Shown here piece by piece: positions 45,687-55,897 of a DNA stretch of 64,000 nt. The notes below the pieces were generated by a model. The model made no database searches and was not told where the DNA came from. It saw only the letters and a program-made list of their open reading frames with translations. The DNA is from Vibrio sp. Of7-15. GTDB taxonomy: Bacteria > Pseudomonadota > Gammaproteobacteria > Enterobacterales > Vibrionaceae. A program made the translations under genes and the position numbers. Positions within the stretch are counted from its first letter, which is position 1. The number at the start of each line of letters is the position of its first letter. The stretch spans positions 124,001-188,000 of the forward strand of contig NZ_JAKRGH010000004.1 in NCBI RefSeq assembly GCF_022347565.1, in the 5' to 3' direction.

Positions 45687-46991
45687 TTAGTTACAGTCTG
45701 TTCGATAGACCTCTTCTGCCCAATCAGGGTGATCTATATATGGATTTCGATTTCCTTGACGCTCTACAGCGCGATCGTGTCGGCTGCGCTCCCACTCATC
45801 TACTGGATCTTGAACTGACCAATTAAGTAAGGTACATACATCACCAATGGTTGGATTCCCTTTCGAGCTAGAAACACCACGTACCAACTCTAAATCCGGC
45901 GTATTCCCGTCCATACCTTGATAACGCGTCGCCATATAAAACAACGAGCGCGCCACATCCCCTTTCACTTCATCTCTTGGTTCGAATGAATCATAGTCGG
46001 TATAGTTTCCCGGTGCTTCACCAATTTGGCTGCCTCCATTCGCAAAATTTTTATTGCTGCGAGCCGAGTTTACAGATACATCGGTAGGACGGAGGTGGTG
46101 AATGTCGGTATAGGCCCATTGACCTGAACTTGGGAATCCTAACGATTTAGCCCATACATGTTCGCGGTTCCAAGCGTCTTGACTATTAGATAGCCCTGCA
46201 CGTAACGTTTTCACTTGGCTTCTGCCAGTGTAGAGCAAAATAACATTATTGCTGTTATTTGGATCTTGATCCGTATATTCCAAGGCATCCCACACTTGTG
46301 AGTACGACAAACGCTTATGACCTTTAGCACTAATAGTAGCTAACGCCGCTTTTAGTTCCGCACCCGTCTTTCCCGTCGCTTCTTTATAATACTCACCAAT
46401 ATCCGTCGGTAGCTGACCACCTCCACTATTACCTCCATTGTCGCCATTACCGCCACTCCCAGAATGGTCACCATTCCCTGTATCATCACAACCTGCAAAA
46501 GCAAACTGCCCAGGGCTCCCAACATCGTTGCTCACCTTCCAGTCATTCACTGAATCAGTATCTTGCGCAGAAGTACGATAAATAGAGCGATTACGAGCGT
46601 TAATAGACCACCCTGACAGCTTATTTTCCCAAGCAACTAAATCCACCGTTTGAGTACGATTTCTCAGTTCAAGGAAATCACCACTGTTTCCAAGTGCCAA
46701 CGACAAATTACTTACATCAGGGCGAAAACCATGTAACTCTTCAAAACCGTAAGAGTTTCGTGCTAACACCAATGTTTGATTCGCACCGATTTCGCCATTA
46801 AGCGCAAAAGTGTCGGCATTATCTCGAATAGACCAACCATCAAGAGACACGGCTTCACACCCCGTGTTCGATAGTTCAATCCACTCACTACGTTGATCAT
46901 CAGCAGGCGAGTCATATAAGACTTCTGTAAGTAAAACATTAGCGTGAAGTGGTAGGGACATCATCGCTAAAGTTAGGGCTGTTTTTCTCAT
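45687..46991 (-). CDS. Secreted endonuclease I with lamin-tail domain
   Basis: A 434-residue exported nuclease. The start at 46991 (MRKTALTLAMMSLPLHA) yields the signal peptide; the frame continues upstream without support. An LTD (lamin-tail) domain comes first: VLLTEVLYDSPADDQRSEWI, then LDGWSIRDN. A Gly/Asn-rich linker follows (about 185-210). The endonuclease I domain has DAWNREHVWAKSLG (His/Glu), TDIHHLRPTDVSVNSARSNK and PRDEVKGDVARSLFYM, the Vibrio Dns/EndA signature with the metal-binding Asn/Glu. It would degrade extracellular DNA. Five Cys are seen in the mature chain. Confidence 0.88.
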   Translation of the reverse strand: MRKTALTLAMMSLPLHANVLLTEVLYDSPADDQRSEWIELSNTGCEAVSLDGWSIRDNADTFALNGEIGANQTLVLARNSYGFEELHGFRPDVSNLSLALGNSGDFLELRNRTQTVDLVAWENKLSGWSINARNRSIYRTSAQDTDSVNDWKVSNDVGSPGQFAFAGCDDTGNGDHSGSGGNGDNGGNSGGGQLPTDIGEYYKEATGKTGAELKAALATISAKGHKRLSYSQVWDALEYTDQDPNNSNNVILLYTGRSQVKTLRAGLSNSQDAWNREHVWAKSLGFPSSGQWAYTDIHHLRPTDVSVNSARSNKNFANGGSQIGEAPGNYTDYDSFEPRDEVKGDVARSLFYMATRYQGMDGNTPDLELVRGVSSSKGNPTIGDVCTLLNWSVQDPVDEWERSRHDRAVERQGNRNPYIDHPDWAEEVYRTDCN

Positions 46992-47170
46992 TATTTTTAT
47001 CCATACATTGTAATGGGAATAGAATAATATGAGATTGATATTGCAAATACTTTGCACCATATTGAGTTATTACTTTATAAGATGTTATCCCAAACACAGT
47101 TTTGAGCTTTCACTCTATACTGCCGCATTATTTGTCCCGAATGCAGGTTGTATTACTGGGATACCAAGAT

Positions 47171-47211
47171 AAAAAAGGAGCAACACCCATTATCGGCATT
47201 GCTCCTTTTTT
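47171..47211. terminator. Terminator hairpin after sbcC
   Basis: Perfect 13-base stem AAAAAAGGAGCAA / TTGCTCCTTTTTT with a 15-base loop. It lies 31 bases past the sbcC stop on the minus strand. Confidence 0.8.
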
Positions 47212-47241
47212 ATTTTTTACAATCTCACTCAGAACTGTAAC

Positions 47242-50200
47242 TTATAAAACGGCATATTCTTTTGCTAATTGACTTACTCCGAGCCCGTTGATTTTTTTCA
47301 CTCGAACTTGCACAGGAATACGTTCTTTCATGGCTTCAACATGGCTGATCACACCAATAGTTTTCCCCGAGGCATTTAAGCTGTCTAACGCATTTAACGC
47401 CGTATCAAGGGTTTCGCTGTCGAGCGTACCAAAACCTTCATCTAAGAATAACGAATCAATACTGGTTTTATGGCTGACCAAATCAGACAATGCCAGAGCC
47501 AAAGCAAGACTGACTAAGAAACTTTCACCGCCAGACAGCGTTTTTGTGTCACGAACCGTATCGCCCTGCCAAGTATCTAACACTTGCAACTCTAACGCTT
47601 CACTTTGTTTTCGTTGCAATAAATAACGACCATGTAAATGATCCAACTGACGATTTGCTAAGTACACTAAGTGATCTAAAGTTAACCCTTGTGCAAATCG
47701 GCGGAACTTATCCCCTTTCTGAGAGCCAACTAACGAATGTAAATACGCAATATCATCGTAATTTTGTTGGAATTGCTCAATTTGCGTAAACAGTTCATTT
47801 TGATTGCTGCGACGAAGCTTATCGTCATCTAAACTGCGTTTTGTTTCCCCTAACTGATGGGCAATGGATTTTAAACTCTGAGCTAAAGCGTCTAACTCTG
47901 CCGTTACTTGCTCTAACGGTACTTGAATATATCGAGCGTGATCTTTATGCTTGGTAAACTCATTGAATGTTATTTCAGACTGTTCTTTTAACGCTAGAGT
48001 CCGTTCTAACTGAGTGTTCAGTTTTTGTTTCAGCGCCAATAAGTGCTCTCGCTCAATTTCAGTCAATAGTGCCGCTTCGAACTCAAGTTCTGTTGCAAAT
48101 GGGCTTAACGCTAACTGTTCGTCCCAATTTAGCTGTAAATCATGGGCTTCTTTCTCCCACTTTGTTACCGCTTGCTCTGCTGCACTGTACTGACCAACCG
48201 TCTTTTGTAATGCTTGCACCAAAGCTTGCTCAGCAGTTTGTGCTTTTGCAAAAGCTTGCTCTGCACCTTCGCGCGCTTTCCCAGCCTTGTCTCGCTCCTG
48301 TGTCACCTGTTTATTAGCAAATAATTCAAATCTCTGCGCTTGCAGTGCCTTAAGCTCCGCCTCTACTTTCATGTGCTGATCAGTGTGCTTTTGCTTCGCT
48401 TGCATTAGCTCTTGTACTTTCTGAGTAAGACTTTTCACTTCAACAGTCGCACGCTGCACATGTTCTTGGCTTATCACACTTTGCTTACTTGCCTGCTGCC
48501 ACTGCTCAGCTTTTTGCTGTTGGAGCTGTAACCAATCATTGAGTTGCCCTAAATTTGGCATCGATAAACTAAGTGCATTCAACTGCGCCGTTAGCTCGCT
48601 ATTGAGTGCTTGCCATTCATCGGTGAGGCTTTTCACCTCCGTATTTAATGCATCAAGAGATTTAGTTGTACTCTCAATCTGCTGAACATTTAACGTGATC
48701 TGATGGCGGCACTCACTCAATTGCTGTTCTGACGTCATTACGCGCTTCACTGCGGTTTGTTTATCTGCGTTTAATTGCTTCAACTGTTCAAACTGAGCCG
48801 TCAACCGCACCTGTTGCTGAGTCACTTTTTCAAGGTATTCTGCCAAACGAGCTTGATCGTTAATCTCAAAGTCCACTCCTAATAAGTGTGTGCTCTTACG
48901 CCATTGTTGAATGAATTCTTCTTTCTGTCGCTGAATTTTATCTAACTGCTGATGACAAGCCGCTAGCTGAGCCTGCTCTCTATTCAAGGTATCTTTTAAT
49001 TGGCTCGCCTGCTGCTCAATCTGTTCCAGCTCTGCCTTTAAGTGCTGGAAACGCTGCTCAGTTTCGGACACATCTAGTGCCTGATAGCTTTCTATAAGAG
49101 GATGATCTTTAGAACCACACAGTGGACAAGACTCTTCCGGCTGCAACTTGGCACGTTCTACACTTAAATCTGCAATGCGCTTTTCTTGCAGGATCAAGGT
49201 ATCCAAATCTTTTAAATGAACACGCTTTTGCTTGTATTGCTCTCTCAGCCCTTGAACTTGCGTCTCTACTGCACCAGCCGACTTATTCAATTGTGCTTCT
49301 TGTACTAATAACTGCGCTTTCTCATCAGTAAGGAGCTGTGACTGCTTGGCAATAGATTGCAAATCATGACGCACGCCTTGCTGTTCTGTTAATTGTGTAT
49401 ATTGATCCGTCAGCTCAGTTTCATCACTGCCATTAAGTACATTTGAAATGCTTTGTTCCACTGACAATAACTCAGCTTTCGCCAGCTCAACTTGCTTTGA
49501 TTGTTCTGTTAACAAAGCGTCAGCTTGTAATCCCGCCTGGCTTAAAGCTTCTAATTCCTGTTTTTGCTGAGTCACTGCCTTTAGCTGCTCATCTTTGCGA
49601 GAAGTTAATTGGGCTAAACGTGAAAAGCTCACTTGCCACACAGGCAATTGCTTCACTAACTCTTCATCATGTGCGTGTTCAGCTAAATACTGACTCCACT
49701 GTTCAAGTTGTTTTTGAACCTGATCCTGCTCATCTTTGTGATGCTGTAACTGAGCGTGACTTTGAGCAATCACTTCATCCAGCTCTTGTATTTGAGCATC
49801 AATCTTCGCTAGCTCATCCACAGCTTGAGTGCATTGAGCATCAAGGGGAACCACCTTCTCATTGAGAAGCATTTCCAGATCTTGCTGGACTTGTTTGGCA
49901 CTGAGTAATGCTTGCTGAGCTTGATTGGTTTTTTCTGTGGCTAACTGAGACTTTTCATTTTCTTGCTGCTGAAGCGCAAATAGTCGATCTCGCTCATTCT
50001 TAGCAGCACTTACGTTCTCTACCGCCGATTTCTTTAACGTAGAGCAGGTACGTAATTTCTCGGCAGGCTCACTCTTTGCCAACTTATCTAGCGATTCATC
50101 TTCTTGTTGAAGTGCTTGCTGCGCCTGATTGTAATTCTGTACCGCCAGCTCTAACGATTGTTTGGCAGCATTAAGCTGTTCCCACCATAACTTATGCTGT

Positions 50201-50928
50201 TGCAGCTCTTTATGCTGGCTTTCACTGGCTAGCTCTTGCTCACCCAATTGTTCTTGCAAAGTCGTCAGTTCATTAAGCTGCTCTGTGGTTAACAGTTCAA
50301 CTCCATCTGCCTTTGCTTTAAGTTGCGCCAATTCATTTTTGGTTAACGTAAAGTGCTCATGTACTTTTTCGGAGATCAAACCATACACTTCAGTGCCCGT
50401 TAGCTCTTCCAAAAGTTCTGCTCTGTCATTGGCATCCGCATTTAAAAAGGCCGCAAATTGACCTTGAGACAGCATCATGGATTTAGTAAAACGAGCAAAG
50501 TCCAAACCAGTGATCGCTTCCACTTTTTGGTTCTTCTTTTTTACCTGAGAAGCGATGATCACCCCATCATCAATATTGGCAAGCTCTACTTTTGCTTCCT
50601 GTAAGTTTCCATCCACTTTATCTCGCGATCGACGCTGGCTCCAAAAAGCGCGATAGCCTTGCCCTTTTACTTCAAATTCAACTTCAGATTCACACACCGC
50701 AGTACCGCGAGTCATGAGTTCATTGGTACTTTTAGAGATATTATTTAAACGAGGTGTACGATGGTATAAAGCAAGGCAAATCGCATCTAAAATGGTGGTT
50801 TTACCAGCCCCTGTTGGGCCAGTGATCGCAAACAGACCATTATCAGCAAATGGCGGTTGCGTGAAATCGATTTTCCATTCACCTTTTAATGAATTGATAT
50901 TTTTAAAACGCAAACTCAAAATTTTCAT
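47242..50928 (-). CDS. sbcC: Exonuclease SbcCD, subunit SbcC
   Basis: A 1228-residue SMC-like ATPase of the Mre11-Rad50 type that opens hairpins and trims protein-blocked DNA ends. Walker A in FAITGPTGAGKTTILDAICL, long coiled-coil arms (about 180-1040), a zinc hook CPLCGSKDHPL near the middle (about 600), the ABC signature LSGGESFLVSLALALALSD, and Walker B with D-loop LFLDEGFGTLDSETLD near the end. The start overlaps sbcD's stop by ATGA. The length is somewhat above the E. coli protein (1048) owing to longer arms. It is followed by a terminator. Confidence 0.95.
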   Translation of the reverse strand: MKILSLRFKNINSLKGEWKIDFTQPPFADNGLFAITGPTGAGKTTILDAICLALYHRTPRLNNISKSTNELMTRGTAVCESEVEFEVKGQGYRAFWSQRRSRDKVDGNLQEAKVELANIDDGVIIASQVKKKNQKVEAITGLDFARFTKSMMLSQGQFAAFLNADANDRAELLEELTGTEVYGLISEKVHEHFTLTKNELAQLKAKADGVELLTTEQLNELTTLQEQLGEQELASESQHKELQQHKLWWEQLNAAKQSLELAVQNYNQAQQALQQEDESLDKLAKSEPAEKLRTCSTLKKSAVENVSAAKNERDRLFALQQQENEKSQLATEKTNQAQQALLSAKQVQQDLEMLLNEKVVPLDAQCTQAVDELAKIDAQIQELDEVIAQSHAQLQHHKDEQDQVQKQLEQWSQYLAEHAHDEELVKQLPVWQVSFSRLAQLTSRKDEQLKAVTQQKQELEALSQAGLQADALLTEQSKQVELAKAELLSVEQSISNVLNGSDETELTDQYTQLTEQQGVRHDLQSIAKQSQLLTDEKAQLLVQEAQLNKSAGAVETQVQGLREQYKQKRVHLKDLDTLILQEKRIADLSVERAKLQPEESCPLCGSKDHPLIESYQALDVSETEQRFQHLKAELEQIEQQASQLKDTLNREQAQLAACHQQLDKIQRQKEEFIQQWRKSTHLLGVDFEINDQARLAEYLEKVTQQQVRLTAQFEQLKQLNADKQTAVKRVMTSEQQLSECRHQITLNVQQIESTTKSLDALNTEVKSLTDEWQALNSELTAQLNALSLSMPNLGQLNDWLQLQQQKAEQWQQASKQSVISQEHVQRATVEVKSLTQKVQELMQAKQKHTDQHMKVEAELKALQAQRFELFANKQVTQERDKAGKAREGAEQAFAKAQTAEQALVQALQKTVGQYSAAEQAVTKWEKEAHDLQLNWDEQLALSPFATELEFEAALLTEIEREHLLALKQKLNTQLERTLALKEQSEITFNEFTKHKDHARYIQVPLEQVTAELDALAQSLKSIAHQLGETKRSLDDDKLRRSNQNELFTQIEQFQQNYDDIAYLHSLVGSQKGDKFRRFAQGLTLDHLVYLANRQLDHLHGRYLLQRKQSEALELQVLDTWQGDTVRDTKTLSGGESFLVSLALALALSDLVSHKTSIDSLFLDEGFGTLDSETLDTALNALDSLNASGKTIGVISHVEAMKERIPVQVRVKKINGLGVSQLAKEYAVL

Positions 50929-52169
50929 GCCGTACCCTCTTCACGATCCACGCTTGTTACTTGCTCGACAATTTGTCCAAACGTTTTACGAATACGCTCA
51001 ACACGTTGCTGCTCTACTTCACCATCAAATACTTCTTGCGCCAGCCGTCTTTCAAACACATCTTGTGGCGTCAGTTCAGATAACGTTTCTTTTTCTTGAC
51101 GTTCAATCTGAGCTTGTCGGTTTGATCGAGAACGGCGCAATTGCAACACTTCCACATTGAGATCACGAGTTAGTGCCTGTACTCGCTGTTGCAAATCATT
51201 AAGGTAGTCTTGTGTTTCTACTTCGACACATAGCCAAATCGGTAGCTCCCCATCATACCCAGCCAATGTATTTAACTGAGATTCAATGCTTTCTAAGTCT
51301 CCTTTAATCACTTGCATTGGCTGAAATTGTGGGATCTCAATGGGTTCAACTTGAGCTAACTTGCCATTTTTAAATTCGGCCACCAGCACCTGTTTCTTAC
51401 TGCCTAACTCATCAAAACTCAACGGGATCGGCGAGCCGCAATAACGTATGTGCTCTGATTTGGCAACAATTTGAGGACGATGGATGTGACCAAGCGCAAT
51501 ATAGTCAGCAGGAGGAAAGGCATTGGCAGGGAAAGCTTCGAGAGTGCCAATATAAATATCACGCACAGAATCGGAGCTTTTCACTCCCATAGCCGTCAGA
51601 TGCCCTGTCGCCACAATTGGCAGTTCAACACCCAATTCATCGCGTTTTTTCTCCGCCAATTGGTACAACGCTTGATAATGTTCGGCGATGGCTTGTCCGA
51701 GAGCTTGTTGCTTTTCTGCACCTGATTCACCCGCTTTGCTGATCATCACATCTTTAGGGCGAAGGTATGGAATTGCACACAAAATCGCCCCCCCTTCCCC
51801 TTGGTGATTCTTCAGCACCACAATTTGCGATTCAAGCTCACTTTGTGCGTTCGCAATCACTTGCGTATTCAAGTACGACAATAGCCCTTTCGATTCATTT
51901 AAGGTTGAAACCGAATCATGATTTCCTCCTAACACCACTAGCTGACAGCCGAGCTTATTCATTTCAACCACAAAGCGGTTATAAATCTCACGGGCATAAC
52001 TTGGTGGAGCCCCCGTATCAAACACATCGCCAGCAATGATCACTGCATCAATTTGATGTTGATGAATTTGGATCAATAACCAATCAATAAGTGCCTTATG
52101 TTCAGAGGCGCGGCTTTTGGTAATGAAGTGTTGGCCTAAATGCCAGTCGGAGGTGTGCAATATTCGCAT
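50925..52169 (-). CDS. sbcD: Exonuclease SbcCD, subunit SbcD
   Basis: A 414-residue Mre11-type nuclease, the catalytic partner of SbcC. Phosphoesterase motifs are all present: LHTSDWHLGQHF, VIIAGDVFDTGAPP, VVLGGNHDSVSTL, PIVATGHLTAMG and YIALGHIHRPQ. A capping domain and C-terminal helices for SbcC binding follow. The gene precedes sbcC with a four-base overlap; both are transcribed from a promoter upstream of 52169. Confidence 0.95.
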   Translation of the reverse strand: MRILHTSDWHLGQHFITKSRASEHKALIDWLLIQIHQHQIDAVIIAGDVFDTGAPPSYAREIYNRFVVEMNKLGCQLVVLGGNHDSVSTLNESKGLLSYLNTQVIANAQSELESQIVVLKNHQGEGGAILCAIPYLRPKDVMISKAGESGAEKQQALGQAIAEHYQALYQLAEKKRDELGVELPIVATGHLTAMGVKSSDSVRDIYIGTLEAFPANAFPPADYIALGHIHRPQIVAKSEHIRYCGSPIPLSFDELGSKKQVLVAEFKNGKLAQVEPIEIPQFQPMQVIKGDLESIESQLNTLAGYDGELPIWLCVEVETQDYLNDLQQRVQALTRDLNVEVLQLRRSRSNRQAQIERQEKETLSELTPQDVFERRLAQEVFDGEVEQQRVERIRKTFGQIVEQVTSVDREEGTA

Positions 52170-52224
52170 TATGTGCTCTGTGTTGAAGTGAGATCAGCAA
52201 GTTAGGGATTATACCTGCTTAAAT

Positions 52225-52255
52225 GCTGTTAGCCACAGAGCAAAGGGCTAACAGC
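52225..52255 (-). terminator. Hairpin after the rhomboid gene
   Basis: Perfect 10-base stem GCTGTTAGCC / GGCTAACAGC with loop ACAGAGCAAAG, 16 bases past the rhomboid stop. No long T-run follows on the minus strand, so termination may be partial. Confidence 0.55.
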
Positions 52256-52270
52256 TTACAGTTTCTGCAA

Positions 52271-52849
52271 TTATCGACGCTGTTGTTTCAAATCTCGTCG
52301 GTCATCTTGCTTGGCAAACAAGTACCCCGATAGAGCACCAGCCAATGCCCCAAATAAATGGCTTTCAAAACTCACCCAGCGATTAATTGGGAAAACGCCC
52401 CAAACCATTGAGCCATAGAAGATCATAACTACAACGGAGATAAAAATGGATTTCAGGCTACGATACATCAAACCATAAACAATAAGGTAGGCCCACAAAC
52501 CATAAATAACACCACTTAAACCAATGTGCATGCTTGAGCGACCAAATACCCACACCGCAGCGCCACTGAGTAACCAACTAATCACAAATACAGTGATCAA
52601 ACGCTGATGCCGTAGGCGTGATACTAAATACGCCAACACCGAAAACGACACCATATTCCCGATTAAATGTGACGATGAGCCATGCAAAAATGGATAGGTA
52701 AAAATACCAAACATGTAATTCGTATTACGAGGGAGAAGACCATAATGACGCAGGGATCCTGGAGTCATAAAATCTAAAAGGTAAACACCAACACAAATCA
52801 ATACCACAGTAATAATAAAACTGGTGGCTCCTGAATATTCTTTTTTCAC
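52271..52849 (-). CDS. Rhomboid-family intramembrane serine protease
   Basis: A 192-residue protein with six hydrophobic helices. Rhomboid signatures are HGSSSHLIGNMVSF (His and Asn of the oxyanion site, about 55-65), HIGLSGVIYGLWAY (catalytic Ser in GLSG, about 112) and VSFESHLFGALAGALSG (catalytic His, about 165). It would cleave single-span membrane proteins in the inner membrane. It ends in a short basic tail (DDRRDLKQQRR). It lies 18 bases after the alkaline-phosphatase-superfamily gene in the same direction. Confidence 0.9.
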   Translation of the reverse strand: MKKEYSGATSFIITVVLICVGVYLLDFMTPGSLRHYGLLPRNTNYMFGIFTYPFLHGSSSHLIGNMVSFSVLAYLVSRLRHQRLITVFVISWLLSGAAVWVFGRSSMHIGLSGVIYGLWAYLIVYGLMYRSLKSIFISVVVMIFYGSMVWGVFPINRWVSFESHLFGALAGALSGYLFAKQDDRRDLKQQRR

Positions 52850-52867
52850 TCATTTGTCCTATTTATT

Positions 52868-55756
52868 TTAATTAATTGTTTGTATGTCTAACTTATTCAG
52901 TAATGAAGGAAAACCCCAGCCATTTTCGTTTTTCACCACTGGTTGTTCTGTTAAGTATTCATATAATGTAGGTGCTAATGAACCATTCGCTTCTGACGTT
53001 AACGGTATCGCCTGCTTACCAATAGGCGCACCCCAGAATCCAATAAACGCATCTTTTTCAAGATAATGCTCCCCTGCATGACGGCCCGGTACTTTTGTGT
53101 TGTAACCAATGCCCTCTTTTGGAAACAGATTCACTGTGCCCGCCCGATCTTCATCATACAGATGAGCCAGCTGATAAACGGAATCTGGCTTTGGTGTAAA
53201 ACGAGTTAACGAACGCCATTGCTGCTCATCACACCACGTCGCCACCTCTTCGAATTTGGCTCGCATCAAACACTGTTCAACCAAATTAGCGTGTTCTTCG
53301 TGCTCCCTGTCAGACAATTTACCCAAATAAGGATTCGATTTTTTTACCTCCAGCAGAACAGGATCTGAACCTGACACGGACGCATAGAACAATTTGTTCC
53401 CTTGACGATGAATAAGCTCATCTTTTCGTTGACCCTCTCGGGTGCCAACCACACGCACAGTGCAGGTTTGATTTGAACAATCAGACTCTCGAACCACTAA
53501 ATAATCCAACGTTTGGGATAGTCGCTGAGTGGTTTCATAAATCACATCCACTGGTGGTGCACCATTAGGCTTATTAATAGGCTGCCAATTCACAAGTTCA
53601 CTATACACGGGCTGAACTTTCCAACCTTTGTCAGAATTAAAAAAGTCCATCATAAAATTACCACCCGCTGTTGACGCCACGACAACATCAACATTCCGAT
53701 AACTCGGATAATTCAGCGCATTCGTAATTTTTGGCCCTTCCCCTTCATCAGAAGAGATTTTTTTGATGATAAGCGAATAACCTAACTCTTTTTGAAGTGA
53801 TTCAAGTACTTGCTTTTCTGGGTTAAGCGCGTAAAACACCGGCGTTAAACCGTGATCTCCAGCCATACCCCACAAGGTCTGTTCATACACTCCCGCTTTT
53901 TGATACGTTTTTTCTAACTCGCTAAGCCAGTAATCGAGTCGGTTTAGCTCCCCCGTTGGCGCTAAAATTTCATCGCTGAACGGGCCTGTAAAGTGTGCAA
54001 AGTGATCCGCCCAAGGATTATACACTAAGGTGTACTCTGGCATACCTTTCAAATCCAGCTTTGCTAACTGGTGCAACTTATCTTGAATTGCCCATTTTCT
54101 GGTGAGTTTGGTGACAAACGTGACATAACTGATATCCTGAAAATTACGTATATCATCAATCAGATCCGCACGATCTTGGTGTAATTGCACTTCTACCTCA
54201 GCCCTTTGCTGTAATTCACGCAAACATCGCTGCTCACCATAGTCACGCAATGCTTCACCAAGGCCAAGATTAATCAGCCCATCATAAGTCACGTGAGCAT
54301 TCCAGTCATATTGCGCGTTGCAGTTCAGGGTTTTCAGGTAACTTAACCGATCAAACATGGTTTGCACATGATGAGCACTCATCAAGCGATCCAGTTGCAA
54401 GGCATCATTCCCAAAGAAGTAATAAGCCCGATCTTCATTTCTATCCACAAAATGGAAATTAGGAATGCCCGTTCCGTCTTTCCCCCCTACTTTGGCACCT
54501 GTTTTTATTATGGGTAAGTTACGAACGCTAATGGTCGGTGTCGATGAAATACCAACCTGAGTAATGCTGTTTCTGTGTTGTTGGTATAGTTTTTTAAAAA
54601 AAGGCAAATAATGAGGATCAGATATAGGGCTATCTGCTATTTGGGCTAAAAAATCCACCTGCTGTACATGCTCAGGGGAAACACTCGGCTCTTTACTGGG
54701 TTTAAACTGCTGCCTATTTTGATGTGTTTGGTAAGCTGTTTTAAGGAATGCATTTGGCTGTTTATTAACCAACCCTTCCAAAAGCCCCTGCTGCAAGCCA
54801 TCTACCGTCACTTGCACCGCATATCGTTTCTTTTGTTGCGACTCTAAAAAGCCAATCAACTGCTCAGGATCATCACTCAGTGTGTCTGTCATCCAATTTG
54901 CTAATGCATCGCTGTACTCTTCACGATAAACGTATTGACGGTACCCTTTCAGTACATTCAAACGTACAAAATCAATAAGAGTTACCGTGAGAGCTTGCGC
55001 CTTATTATTCACCTTATCCGCATTCTCTGGCTTTGCATCTTCAAGAATACGCTCAATGGCCCATTTTATGTCCCCATCTTCCAAAGAGCCGACGTAACTT
55101 TTCAAGACACCCATAACAATAGGCTGCACTGTATTTACAATGGCTAAATCTTCTGGGCTATTCGTTAAATAGCGGTATTGTTCTGGTAGCGTGTCTTGCT
55201 GTCGCCAATCATCAATGTCGACCAAAGCGTCGTACATGACCACCATAGAAGCAATGAGCTCACGGTTAACTTCAATACCTTGATGATGATGTTTATCAAC
55301 TGCTGGCTCTTCTTTTTTCGGTGTCACCTGCTCGCCAAATTGATACAGTGAATGTTGATATTTTTTTAAGGTGGCTTCATCGTAAATTGTCGTCAAATAC
55401 TCTTTAAATATGTCTTTATTTTCAAACCCTGTGTAGCGATCGTAAAACATATATAAAAAGTAACCGAGCGGGATAGCATAAGCAGGGTTCGATAGCTGAG
55501 CAATAACACGTGCTTTCACGTCTTTATCTAAAGGTAAAGTAAGAATATAAACATCTAAGCTCACCCCCGCGATAGTAAATAAGGCAACATCTCGGGTGGT
55601 TTTAGTACTGAAAGATAACGTCGACACTATCTGGTTTTTAATAATTTCCGTTGAGTTAACCACACCACCAATAACAGGGGTACTGCCGATATCAGCTTTA
55701 GCAAAAGCAGATGTGACAAGTAAAGGGACAATCGCCCATTTCCAATTTTTATGCAT
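52868..55756 (-). CDS. Large exported alkaline-phosphatase-superfamily protein
   Basis: About 962 residues. Start at 55756 (MHKNWKWAIVPLLVTSAFAK) has GGAACG upstream; a GTG at 55771 is possible but weak. A signal peptide is followed by a 350-residue helical region with one or two possible membrane helices (about 60-115). The catalytic part resembles type I phosphodiesterase/nucleotide pyrophosphatase enzymes: KVGGKDGTGIPNFHFVDR, then LVYNPWADHFAHFTGPFSD and LWGMAGDHGLTPVFYALNP (metal-binding Asp-His). A further beta-rich segment ends with PGRHAGEHYLEKDAFIGFWG, another conserved metal site of that fold. The substrate is unknown. It could be the first gene of a two-gene unit with the rhomboid. 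Confidence 0.7.
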   Translation of the reverse strand: MHKNWKWAIVPLLVTSAFAKADIGSTPVIGGVVNSTEIIKNQIVSTLSFSTKTTRDVALFTIAGVSLDVYILTLPLDKDVKARVIAQLSNPAYAIPLGYFLYMFYDRYTGFENKDIFKEYLTTIYDEATLKKYQHSLYQFGEQVTPKKEEPAVDKHHHQGIEVNRELIASMVVMYDALVDIDDWRQQDTLPEQYRYLTNSPEDLAIVNTVQPIVMGVLKSYVGSLEDGDIKWAIERILEDAKPENADKVNNKAQALTVTLIDFVRLNVLKGYRQYVYREEYSDALANWMTDTLSDDPEQLIGFLESQQKKRYAVQVTVDGLQQGLLEGLVNKQPNAFLKTAYQTHQNRQQFKPSKEPSVSPEHVQQVDFLAQIADSPISDPHYLPFFKKLYQQHRNSITQVGISSTPTISVRNLPIIKTGAKVGGKDGTGIPNFHFVDRNEDRAYYFFGNDALQLDRLMSAHHVQTMFDRLSYLKTLNCNAQYDWNAHVTYDGLINLGLGEALRDYGEQRCLRELQQRAEVEVQLHQDRADLIDDIRNFQDISYVTFVTKLTRKWAIQDKLHQLAKLDLKGMPEYTLVYNPWADHFAHFTGPFSDEILAPTGELNRLDYWLSELEKTYQKAGVYEQTLWGMAGDHGLTPVFYALNPEKQVLESLQKELGYSLIIKKISSDEGEGPKITNALNYPSYRNVDVVVASTAGGNFMMDFFNSDKGWKVQPVYSELVNWQPINKPNGAPPVDVIYETTQRLSQTLDYLVVRESDCSNQTCTVRVVGTREGQRKDELIHRQGNKLFYASVSGSDPVLLEVKKSNPYLGKLSDREHEEHANLVEQCLMRAKFEEVATWCDEQQWRSLTRFTPKPDSVYQLAHLYDEDRAGTVNLFPKEGIGYNTKVPGRHAGEHYLEKDAFIGFWGAPIGKQAIPLTSEANGSLAPTLYEYLTEQPVVKNENGWGFPSLLNKLDIQTIN

Positions 55757-55897
55757 TTTCGTTCCGTTCACACCAAATTAAGACATCTCTTTGAATATAT
55801 ACTGATAATACATCCACGTACATTGTGAAATTATGTTGCCAAAATAGAGGATCAGCAACTAGGCTACAGAAAGGATGGAATCAAAAGGACGCCACTG

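Noticed and set aside
47288-50461. Several open frames on the plus strand opposite sbcC
   Set aside because: They run antisense to a gene with complete SbcC motifs, have no ribosome-binding sites and no domain character; they are by-products of its codon use.
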